Source: Styela clava (lineage: Eukaryota > Chordata > Ascidiacea > Stolidobranchia > Styelidae). From it: DNA of 64,000 nt. A program made the position numbers and the translations under genes. The DNA is taken from NCBI RefSeq assembly GCF_964204865.1, contig NC_135262.1, positions 4,402,001 through 4,466,000 of the forward strand, given 5' to 3'. Position 1 is the first letter of the stretch; the number at the start of each line of letters is the position of its first letter. This document shows positions 11,281-21,364 of the stretch, one piece after another. Below the pieces are notes generated by a model. The model had not been told where the DNA came from, did no database searches, and was given only the letters and a program-made list of their open reading frames with translations.

Positions 11281-13438
11281 TTTGGGCGGAGGCTTTGTAC
11301 AAAATATCCCATTATTTCACAAAGAGGTATCTGGTAGTGATGTACACATGTTTTTTTAATATACAGGGTGTTAAAAAAGTCACGCAAAATTAAGGTCAAA
11401 TTTTTCGCCATGGCAACGTTAAAAAAGTAACTGTTAAAAAGCGTCAGTTGTGAAATTTTTAAATGACATTTTACCGTAATTCAATACTGTTAAATGTGTC
11501 AGTCGTTAAATGTTTTAAGTAGCATTTCTTCTTAACTTCTGTAAAATTTGCCTTACTTTTACAACACACTGATATTTATCAGCAATATCAGACGGAAGCA
11601 AATACTTAGCATTGAACGAATGGTCTCAGGTAGATAGACAGCAGTATCATATGAGATATTCTCGAAATATAGAGGTCCAATTTTGTGAGCAATACAAATT
11701 TAATAAGCATGAATTTCATCCGGTTCTACCCCACATTGCCACATGCAATAATAGGTGCGATTGTTGTGTAATTCCGCAAAGAGTTCAATACCCTCCAATT
11801 ATCAGCTGATAATCCAATTATCTTTTTCGTGCATTTTGTCATCTGTTTGCTTTTCTCTAACTACCAATACTTACTGTAGAGTTAATATAATCAAATGCGC
11901 AATTATGAACATGCGTGGTATACGTAAAACAAATTTTATTCATATCAATTTAATTAAAGTGGTTCAAAGTCCGTGTAGGACAGGGGTGGGCAATCTTTTT
12001 CGGCTCTTGTGACAAAATTGGCTAAATTTAACGAAAAAATTTCTCCGCATGCCGACCAAAATTAAAAACAGGATTAAAATAAGCATATATAGATGAAAAC
12101 AGAGAGAGTAATGCATTTGCAAAGTTTATACTTTATAGGACATGGAAAATTTCCGGAAATGGCAACCGATCACGCAGTAGTTCATTTTCTGCACTCTCGT
12201 GTATTCCCTTTTCTATCGCTTATATTTCTTTCGAAATCATTTTATAACATGAATTTAGCAAGTAACTTCAAACAACCAAGTTTACAACTCATTTGTTACA
12301 TCTTAATATATTTCTTTGTAGTCAGTTGAGTCCTTGGTGTCAATGTCACCTGATACAAGGACTTTTGAAACTCGAGAATTATAAATTTCCTCAATTCAAA
12401 CTTAAGTCGATACTGAGATGGCAGTGACTTACCTTGATTCGAGACTCGAAGTGTGGTAGTGTGTGGCATTAATGCTTTATCTTTATTGTTGGTATGCAAT
12501 TTTTTTTATCGTAGGGATGGTCAACGTAGAATGATTTACTATCCCAGAATATTTTGAAATAATTAGATCGAATCCAGAATACCGAATCCTATTTTGTTTT
12601 TACAATTATTTAAATAGTGGAAATTTAAGAATTTGAAACAATATTTTTTTTTTCTTTCAAATTTATGTGATCCCTAAAAAGATGGAGACAGAGAGAGAGA
12701 GAGTGTGAGAGAGAGAGATGAGGGTCATCACGTGACAGGTCAGATGCTTGCCAGTTTCATTTGTTTATCTTCTTTGTGGGTCGCCTTTCAGTTCCTTTTT
12801 GTGAGTTGTGACTATTATTTCGGATTGTGATTGCCCTAGACTGCAAGAGCAAATATTCGACAATTGGGATCATACGCACTGGCATGTATGGCTATCTGGC
12901 TATGGTAAATATGTCTCATCTGTATGTAATGATTAATACCGGTATTATTATTTTATCTATAAAAAAAAAAATATACGGTACAAAGGACAGGATTTACATA
13001 TTTATCCCGGGTAGAGGAGAGCCAATAAGACGGCTTAATCATTCATTTACCGGTACACCACGGCCTTTGGTCTGGTTACCGGTACCGGTTCATGTCGGGC
13101 ATGAGATTAGTTAGCCAGTTTAGGTGCCTCGACTTGATGGTGAACGAAGCCATAAGCATAACCGTGAACCACCCTTTGGCAGTATGGTGGCAAGGAGTTC
13201 AGCAATTCGGGTCTCACGACACGTAGTTTCATACCGCAATGACATGCTTCTAGTCACTGGTGGGTGTAGCATAACGATTTTCGCACTTGTCATTTGTCAA
13301 TCCTAAACCCCACCTGACTGCGGCGAACAAAAATACGTCCCTAACTCACTACAACGTTACAATCACATCAGAGCTTGCGAAAGTATACGGTACCATACAC
13401 CAGTCTGGATTTCATGGCCTTTTTGAACGAGAAATGGG
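11281..13438. other. Repeat-rich intergenic DNA
   Basis: I see a lone hAT-like end, CAGGGGTGGGCAATCTTTTT, at about 11982 with no partner found, and a (GA)n microsatellite at about 12690-12718. Short open frames have no recognisable domains. Confidence 0.4.
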
Positions 13439-13535
13439 GCGTGCAATCAGAAATTCCTGCGTGCAAATAAAAATTCCTGGCGTGCAATTATAGCTCACGG
13501 CGTGCAAAACAACTGCGCCCGCGTGCAACTGACTT
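13439..13535. repeat. Short tandem repeat with GCGTGCAA core, about 5 units
   Basis: Five GCGTGCAA motifs are spaced about 20-21 bp apart. The first units share the spacer AAATTCCT. Confidence 0.7.
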
Positions 13536-14649
13536 CGACATTAGATGGGGGGTGTAGCCAGTCTGTGGACGATGACGTGTGAATTTACTTTCTACGATCG
13601 GGGGTTAAAGCTATACAAACCATCAAAGTACGACACTTAGAAGACTATTTGCGACCAAACGACCAGTGTGCGACCAAGGCTTTGAACATTGTTTCTGCTG
13701 CGTCGAGACTAGAGCATACGCAGCCATGCGTGAAAAAATTGGGCTTCTAATTGCATTTCTCACTGTCATATATTTTAAGAACACGGTCATTTCGAACAAA
13801 ACTCGTTGAATTGAATACAAAGCACCGCATCACAGCAATCAAACAGACAAAAACACGGTGGTCGCAAATTGGTCGTCAAAGATATTATCGACGTATTGGA
13901 AATGCGCACCCCTTTAATATTCCCCCTCCTTTAAATGTAGAAACGTGAAAATTTAAAGGTGGGTGAAAGAAACACAACTCTACCCCCTTGCCAAGTTTCA
14001 TCTTTTTATCTCTTAGAGTTGTATGGATTTTCAATTTTTTTTAATGAGACAATGGGTAGTTGGCGACATGAAAAAATGGTACGTTTTTTTTTCTTCGGTC
14101 AGGTTTTCGGTTGTAACTTTTTTGTTTGTGGCCCCATTTTAGTGTAATTTTGCAGAGCTATGAGGGACAAGTGGACGATAACGTGTGAGAAATATCGTCG
14201 TAGTTCGTTAATATTTTCGGCATTAACTAGATCAATGAAGCTGATGGCTGCGAATAGATCGTGGCCGCAAAGTAAGCCACCGTACCTCTCAATACATCCG
14301 CGTAAAATTACCAGTATTGGACAAAAAATATGTTGAATCATAGCAAAAATGGACATTTGACCTTTGACCCCAAACTTTGTTTGTATACTTTGTCTCTAAT
14401 TTTGAAGTGTTTGTGCAGCTTTAGATATCGGCACTGTTCAGTACATCCGTGTAAAATTATTGTATAAAAAATACGCTGATTCAGAGCCGTAACTGGCCAG
14501 CGTCGATGAAGGCGTTCTTCTCGCCCATAACAATTCTCACAGGATTCCTATCATTCAACACGATATTGTCTTTTTTGTTTCGCCATTGTCGATCAGGCTA
14601 AATCTTGCAAGACGTAATTTTGGTACGTACTTGAGGTACAAATCTACCC
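13536..14649. other. Intergenic, unrecognised
   Basis: There are weak internal repeats (GTGGACGATRACGTGTGA at about 13566 and 14170; ACATCCGYGTAAAATTA at about 14293 and 14442) but no gene. Confidence 0.4.
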
Positions 14650-14775
14650 TGGACCCAGCAATTCTCTCACACAGAATCCCCTCCCCCACTGATTTCACAC
14701 CCACGCACGTAGGGTAATCAGAGATGCGGTGGCGGGTGTATTCCAAACGCTCAGCACGATGTGCCCCACACATGA
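14650..14775 (-). mobile_element. tRNA-derived SINE-like repeat, copy 2
   Basis: The reverse complement starts GTGGGGCACATCGTGCTGAG and continues with GGAATACACCCGCCACCGCA, GATTACCCTACGTG and GAGAGAATTGCTGGGTCC. These blocks align with copies at 7801 and 26837. It lies about 130 bp upstream of the Neuralized start codon. Confidence 0.55.
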
Positions 14776-14905
14776 AATGACATTATATACATGGCCCAAA
14801 AATATCATGAAGTTTTTCTTTTATTTGACTTGGTTTTAATTTCTTCTGAATATTTTCTCAGGATAAAATGTGAACATATATAATTTAATCACACCTTACA
14901 CTGAG

Positions 14906-17200
14906 ATGGGCAACAACAAGTCTCAACATCATTCCAAATATTCGGAATCTGCATCGAAGCGTCAGAGACTAGATTATTTTGCTAGTAGCAACTTTGACGG
15001 ACTCTCTGCTGCGTCGATAAGAGCTAAATACCCTAATCCAGTTCGATCAACACCTTTGAGATTCCACAGAACTCATGGTGTTAATATAACCATTACCTAT
15101 GGTGGTAGGGTCGCTTCAAGAGGTAATAGTTTCTGTTATGCTATTGCTTTCTCATCACGACCTATCAATGTTGAAGAACGTGTGAAAGTTAAATTGAAAA
15201 CTGTGCAAAGGGGATGGAGTGGGGCAATAAGGTTTGGGTTTACAACCAATGATCCTGCTAGTATGGAAACTGCAGACCTACCACGTTATGCCTGCCCTGA
15301 TTTAACAAATCGGAAAGGGTATTGGGCAAAAGCAATGCCTGAACAATTTGCGGAACAAGGCAGTATTGTATCTTTTTACGTCAACACTTCTGGTACAGTT
15401 TTTTTCTCTGTCAATGATGAATTGCAAGGAACTATCCTTGAATCTGTTGACGTAACAAGCCCATTGTGGGCTTTGTTTGATGTTTATGGTAATACAACAT
15501 CACTCGAGCTTGTAAGCCGCATGGAAGATCAAATTGTGGACATAGGGGTAAATGATAGAAATTCTTCTGGTATGTCAACGCTCATGCCTGTTCATTTGCC
15601 ATCCGATATGCCGAGATTTGCAAGAGAGAAGCTTTGTACAGATGAACACATTATTCCAATGACATTTTCTGCTACAATGGGAAAACAGTTAAAATGTCGC
15701 AACTTAATTCAGCTCACAAGGAAAGATGATGTCATAGAAAGTTCATTAGCGTTTACAAGCACTGCACTTAAAGCTGGACAGACAGCTTATTTTTATTGTG
15801 CTCAAACAAAACCTCATCATCTTCCCATGATAGAGGAGATAGGGTTTGGTGTTGGGATCACCACTTGCGATCCTTCATCAATACCAATCAATGAGTTGCC
15901 ATTTGATTCTACCATGATTATGGATCGATCAGAATATTGGATTTTATTCAGAGATTTTGAGCCGCCACGTGAGACAGAATATTTTGCATTTACTGTTGAA
16001 AAAGGAGGATGTCTTACTTACACACGTGAGGGAGGTCAGAAAACTGTGCTTTTCCATATGGATGTCTCCCAGCCCTTGTATGTTGTACTTGACATGTGCT
16101 CAAAGGTATCGTGTTTAGCAATTGTGGGAATGAGCACACAGCTGGAAATTGAAAACGATATTCAAGAATCGTATAATAATCTGGATGGATATACCAGCAT
16201 TCTCGATAATATGCCGACTTTCGATGGAAACTCATCAATGAGCAGGACACATTCTCTGCTACATGAGATGGATGGCTCAACTGAAAGGCCAATTCGACCA
16301 GCCAGTGAGTCTTTCGCTTCTCTAATGCTGCCTAGAACCACAAGTGGGGGACCACGCAGATCCCCAATGGCTGGTATTTCTATTTCTACAGCAAGAGAAG
16401 AAAGTGATGCGGAATCAGAATCACAAATGTCTTCTGGTATTTATCCACATGGTGGTGATTCTCATACCAGTGGAGTATACCCTCATGAAAATGCAACGAA
16501 TTCAAGTGAGGGCGGTTCAAGTGGGGCAGTTGCCGTGGCAATGGCTGCAGCACCTGTTGTAGTATCTGCAATATCCTGGCTGGGAAATACTATGGTTAAC
16601 AGATGGAATCAAAATACAGACAGTGGGAGTGGAAATCGCGAAGTTGTAAACGAAACATCTTCATCAGATTCTAGCAGTAGCAGTGGAATAGATGGTGATA
16701 ATGAAAGTGAAGAAGATCTGGAAAGTGGGGAAGATATGTTCTTTAATGCAAATGATACCAGTCGATCGAATAATGATTCTGATGAGGATCCATCCACACA
16801 GCTTCCAAGATTACTTGAAATGCTAGATGCTGATCTTACAGAGCTGCTGCGTCCGTTGGATTTAGCTGGAGCTGATACGGGTATGAATACTCCAGGAACA
16901 AGTCGTATCTCACAAGAGGTAACTCCATCTTTGACAGTACCAAAAGAAATTGAGACAACGACTTCGAAAGACGAAGAAAAGCAGACCACAGACACTTCTG
17001 GCAAAGAAAAGCAAAGCACAGACACTTCTGACAAGGAGTGTGTAATATGTTGTGATGCATTTGTGAACACAGTTATGTATTCATGTGGACATGCATGTTT
17101 ATGCTACGAATGTGGGCAAGTTATTTTAAGTCGCCGCAATCCAAATTGTCCAATTTGCCGTGCTGACGTGAAAGACATTATTCGGGTTTATCCAGCATGA
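14906..17200 (+). CDS. NEURL1: Neuralized-like E3 ubiquitin-protein ligase (NHR-NHR-RING)
   Basis: The protein is 764 aa with no intron in the coding region. The start is the first in-frame ATG: an in-frame TAA lies at 14864, and the only intervening start-like codon is GTG. The protein begins MGNNKS, like vertebrate Neuralized-1, with Gly2 and Ser6 fitting N-myristoylation and so membrane targeting. There are two Neuralized homology repeats at about 53-208 (GWSGAIRFGFT, YACPDL, YWAKAMPE, PLWALFDVYG) and a more diverged one at about 251-408. The C-terminal C3HC4 RING spans about 712-764 (CVICC, CGHACLCYECG, CPIC). Neuralized proteins ubiquitinate Delta/Serrate Notch ligands to promote their endocytosis (family knowledge). 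The Ser/acid-rich linker (about 420-700) makes it longer than the vertebrate protein of about 574 aa; it contains a doubled KQxTDTSxKE motif. TTTTCTCAG at 14853-14861 may be the acceptor of a 5' UTR intron. Confidence 0.93.
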   Translation: MGNNKSQHHSKYSESASKRQRLDYFASSNFDGLSAASIRAKYPNPVRSTPLRFHRTHGVNITITYGGRVASRGNSFCYAIAFSSRPINVEERVKVKLKTVQRGWSGAIRFGFTTNDPASMETADLPRYACPDLTNRKGYWAKAMPEQFAEQGSIVSFYVNTSGTVFFSVNDELQGTILESVDVTSPLWALFDVYGNTTSLELVSRMEDQIVDIGVNDRNSSGMSTLMPVHLPSDMPRFAREKLCTDEHIIPMTFSATMGKQLKCRNLIQLTRKDDVIESSLAFTSTALKAGQTAYFYCAQTKPHHLPMIEEIGFGVGITTCDPSSIPINELPFDSTMIMDRSEYWILFRDFEPPRETEYFAFTVEKGGCLTYTREGGQKTVLFHMDVSQPLYVVLDMCSKVSCLAIVGMSTQLEIENDIQESYNNLDGYTSILDNMPTFDGNSSMSRTHSLLHEMDGSTERPIRPASESFASLMLPRTTSGGPRRSPMAGISISTAREESDAESESQMSSGIYPHGGDSHTSGVYPHENATNSSEGGSSGAVAVAMAAAPVVVSAISWLGNTMVNRWNQNTDSGSGNREVVNETSSSDSSSSSGIDGDNESEEDLESGEDMFFNANDTSRSNNDSDEDPSTQLPRLLEMLDADLTELLRPLDLAGADTGMNTPGTSRISQEVTPSLTVPKEIETTTSKDEEKQTTDTSGKEKQSTDTSDKECVICCDAFVNTVMYSCGHACLCYECGQVILSRRNPNCPICRADVKDIIRVYPA

Positions 17201-17923
17201 ATTAAGCCAAGTTCGGTATTTTTAAATCCATAATTATATTATCGTGTTTCATCAAAATGAATTTTGTTTGATTTATTTAATTGGTGCACAATTTTATAGT
17301 TTGCAGTTGTAATATTTAAATATTTTTTCGAATTTGAATCACAAATGATTACTTATAAGATTTGGTTATGTCTATAGAAATTTATGTTCCTAATATGAGA
17401 TCCCTTTTTGTGTGATTTTATTGGGTGATAACTTTACTTAAAGATTTTTCTCTTAAAACACTTTGACAGTATATCCACTATTTTTTATCGTTTCCCTTTC
17501 TTTGGGCAAATAATGTGAAAATAAGTTGCATAATTATATGATATCATTTTATATGGTGAATGGTGATGCATCTCATTTTTATGACTGTAGTCAACGAGTC
17601 ACTCGAACTTTGCATTTAGTTCTTTCCGCCTTGTGACAGTCAAATTTGAAATCATGATCATGCCAAAAGTTTGATCTATATTATTATTGTGCATATTTTC
17701 AGTTTATTAGAATTTAATGGCCAGTCATACTTTCAGAATACCATAATGCTAGATATGAATATCCCACCTCAACACTGATTTTTTTCATAAATTAAATTAA
17801 GTACCAGCCATTTTTTCTCCACCAGTGAATATTTTAATAAGTATGGATTGCAAATGGCTGGTACTTATTTTGTTCTTCTGCTTCAACCTGAATTTACAGA
17901 TAATCCACTTGTATCTTCTAGTG
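17201..17923. other. Neuralized 3' flank
   Basis: AT-rich sequence, probably including the 3' UTR. I could not place an unambiguous polyadenylation signal. Confidence 0.4.
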
Positions 17924-18552
17924 CAGTGGTTCTCAATCTTTGTGGGCTGCGCCCTTTTTATAGAATTTGAATTTGTAAGCAATAATATACATTGGCATAA
18001 AAAATAAAAATGTCAGCAATATTTTTTCAACTTGTGCGAAACTTGCTTTTTTATGTCATTGCGCAACTGTTTAATATCAACAGATAGTTTTGATACCGCA
18101 CAACGTAACTGGCTCCTCAAATTGTCATTCGTCAGCTTACTCCTATGCTTCGACTTTATAATTTTCAATTTAGAAAAGAAAAATTTGCACAAATATGTTG
18201 TTCCTATTGCCGCCGCAATACGCATTGCCATTTGTCTCAGGATGGGAAACTTATCGATATCTCCATCGTTGACTGTAGAATTGAAGTTTTCTATTTCTTT
18301 GAAACAAGTATTTCAGTTCCGTTTTTGATTGGATCAATTCAAGTTGCATGTCTTCTGGGGCATCTTCTACTCGAATGTAAAATGAACACATAAAAATTTT
18401 AAAGAGATTGTCGAATTTTTGTAAGTAAGCGAATCTCCTCTTCAATGATTTCACCAACTTTGCGACTTCGTCGCAATATTTATAAAAACTTCAAGTGGGC
18501 CGCACAAATTCTTCCAGTGGGCCGCATGCGGCCCGCGGGTTGGACATCGCTA
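17924..18552 (-). mobile_element. hAT relic carrying transposase C-terminal fragments
   Basis: The left end CAGTGGTTCTCAATC and the right end (reverse complement TAGCGATGTCCAACC) are flanked by 8-mers TTCTAGTG (17916-17923) and TTCCAGTG (18553-18560), matching at 7 of 8. On the minus strand two frames resemble the C-terminus of domesticated-type hAT transposases (ZBED5/GTF2IRD2-like). About 18457-18251 holds VEDAPEDMQLELIQ. About 18231-18013 holds TYLCKFFFSKLKIIKSKHRS and ends near VSH. The two pieces are in different frames, so the copy is dead. Confidence 0.7.
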
Positions 18553-18800
18553 TTCCAGTGCACCAGTGGTATCAGTAACAACGACCTCGGTACAGCTTAC
18601 ACATGACTGGTATTGCGACTGTTATCAATCCCTGATTTATTATATTATTAATTAGAAAATACATTTCTTTATTCAACTAATAGTAATTCCTTATGTTATA
18701 AGTTGGAGTCAACTTTCATATATCTTTCATAAATTATGCAGTGGTGGAGGATTGGTGCTCTTTGATTAAACAAATGGGAAATTCTATTGGCGCTCCCAAA

Positions 18801-18899
18801 GTGTGCACCAAGATGGCGCACAACCTGAACCCCAACCTGGTACACATACTATGTTCAGCTTGTGCGCCATCTTGGTGCACATACTTCTGGAGGTCCCTC
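18801..18899 (-). repeat. Foldback repeat, copy 2
   Basis: Reverse-complement copy of 11164-11255, with the same arms (CCAAGATGGCGCACAACCTG and its inverse) and the GGACCTCCAGAAGTATGTGC edge. Confidence 0.7.
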
Positions 18900-21364
18900 T
18901 TTAATTGTATTATGCCACCTATTCATTGATGGACACAATGGGTGATCATTTTGTATTTTCTTCTCTTGTCGTGAAAAATTGCTTTGGAATTTTCAGTAGT
19001 TGAAGATTGTTGTTATCGCTGGGCTATTACTTTTATTTATTTCAAAACTTACTGTGGGCTTTGTGGGAATCGTTCGGCTATCTGAAGTTTTGTGTGGTGA
19101 CATCACCCAAATTAATTGCAGTGATTCCGTGACCATGGATACCAAGCTTGGGAAGAGTACGGTATCATACTGGTACTGTGAAAGATTAGATACCCTCACT
19201 ACTTTGTGTCCATACATTTGAGCATTGCTCTCTGGTTTTGTCTAATTCTATTATTTTAACAATTCTGATTGTTTTTCGGACACTAGCCTTTTAAATTGTT
19301 GCTGGAAAGCATAATGAAAAAATAAAAAGTGAAATGAAAATTATAAAGTGATTCAAGTCGTCCCACATCATGGCTAAGCAGGGCATACCCAGGGTCAAAC
19401 AGACCCTAATACGAAAGAAGCTACTATGTTTTGGATTGAGGTTGAACCTTCGGTTTTCCATGGTCGCCGATCGAATATCTTGTGCTCTGAATGTGGTAGT
19501 CATAAAATATGATTGGGATGAATCCAACATTTTTGATCTTCGACTGAACTGCAATATAGGCAGGCTAACGTTTGCAAGCTCAGTATTATTTAAGCCTATT
19601 TATTAATGTTGTATCATACAATTAGATTTATATGAATGCATTAAAGCATCTTTAATTTGCATGTGTTGTGTTGTGACGCTTTGCATAATTCCTTGCCACT
19701 ATTTGATGCAAAAAGAAGTTACCCAAAATAGAAAAAAGTGTTGATATTAATAATAATTTTAATTTTTTAGTAATTTTCAGGCTTTTTTCCGCTTTGCATG
19801 GTTTTGAGTTATTTTTTTGCCTTTGTTTATCAGTGATCATGATATGTTACTTGATTCTGAAGTTCTATTGTTTCTCTGTACATCTATTAATAAAAAATTG
19901 AGTAACTTCTTCGATTTTTTTGTCACAAAACAAGACTTTCTTGTATCATTTTTGGGGGAAGAACAGTCACGGTTTTCCTAAGATGTATTCGCAAATATGA
20001 ACTGATGATAAAGGTTTACAATATCAGAATAACTGGCCAACACAGTTCAGTTTTTTGTTTACACCGTAAATCCACCTTGAATATTTCCTGATTAAATACT
20101 AGATCTTTGCTCATTTTATACTACATAGTTTCATATTTTTATGGCGAGGAAAGTTTATCAGAGAGTTTACGCATACATGGTGACTGACTTTATCACCATA
20201 AAATTAAAGGTTAGAAAAATCTAACAGAGATGGTCAAATGCGACGCAACTACCTGTATCCAATATCTACAGTACCAATATCTGTGAGAGAAGCCAAGAAA
20301 TCCCAATTCCAACTCGAAATTGCCATTTTTCATTTTCAAAAATTAAAAATTTGGACGAAGACACCGGCTATGATTACAGTTCAGGTTAATTTTGTTTGTA
20401 AAATATTATACTGATGCATGACCCATAGTATAAAGCTCTAAATTCAGAGGATCACGGTTTCGAATAAATACATCCCTATTTCATAATTCTTATTTTTGTA
20501 CTATTGCCAGTAGTTATTACTACAGGTATTTGAATAAAGACCAGGTACTTTGACCGCACCAACAGGTATGGAAGGCAGGACCAGTGATTTCCCCTGCACC
20601 GAACTCCTGACGAAGGTGAAAAACAAAACAGATGGCCACTCCCCTTACGTATATACTAGTGCAGATCGTCAGTCAAAAAGATAACACATTTTTATAAGTT
20701 AGAAATAGTTCTTTTCACTAATAGCAAAATATCTAACACCCTCTAAATTTGGAAAGCAAATGAAGAACTGGTGATAACACTGGGCTCGTCCGATTTCCAA
20801 GGGAACGGAATTCATGATGCATGTCGATATAAACATTGCAGGCAGCTGGGCGGGAACTCAAGAACTGAGGCGCAGTTCTTACCACCTAATGGCAGCTCCT
20901 GCCACGAACGAACCGCGGCAGCTCTTGCCATGGTTTTATAGCGCTATTCAGTATTCAGTAATCAGTATTAACAGTATTCACAAATTAATGTACCAGATTT
21001 TAATTAATCATGTGGAATTATATCTACTTAAACCCTAACCCTAACCCCAAATCAATCAAAACTGTATCCATAAGAAAGACGTTCCAACTTACCCAATATT
21101 TGTCACCATAATAGACAGCCCTGTCTTTACGGCCCACCTGCCGCGGTTACGGCAGCAAAATTTTACCTGCCATTGGTTTTCAATTTGCTGCCGCGGTAAC
21201 GGCAGCTCGACATTGGTTTGTGGCAGCTAAAAAGTCAGTTGCCATGAGTTTGGTCGTAGCGGCCATGGTATGGAAATACTGCCATGGTTTTGCGGCAGCT
21301 GCAGATGCCACAGAATACTTAAAACTGCACTTGCAAGAACTCGTGCTTTGCAAAATTTTGCATG
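18900..21364. other. Intergenic upstream of GST kappa
   Basis: No supported gene. Positions 21031-21047 contain three CCCTAA telomere-type units. Positions 20840-20945 and 21120-21310 are rich in GGCAGC/TGCCATGG motifs, including two hairpin-forming palindromes, CTGCCGCGGTTACGGCAG (21138-21155) and GCTGCCGCGGTAACGGCAGC (21187-21206), just upstream of the first exon. Confidence 0.4.

Noticed and set aside
11064-11411. 115-codon minus-strand frame
   Set aside because: It runs through the foldback repeat; the same peptide recurs at 18801 in repeat DNA.
14870-14905. Twelve-codon N-terminal extension of Neuralized from GTG
   Set aside because: GTG is not a likely start here, and the next ATG gives the family's MGNN myristoylation start.
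16014-17070. Several long minus-strand frames opposite Neuralized
   Set aside because: They are shadow frames of the Ser-rich coding region.
18997-19221. Hydrophobic plus-strand frame that looks like a signal peptide followed by Cys-containing sequence
   Set aside because: It has no ATG, and the only nearby acceptor (CAG at 18994-18996) is followed at once by an in-frame TAG. No domain is recognised.
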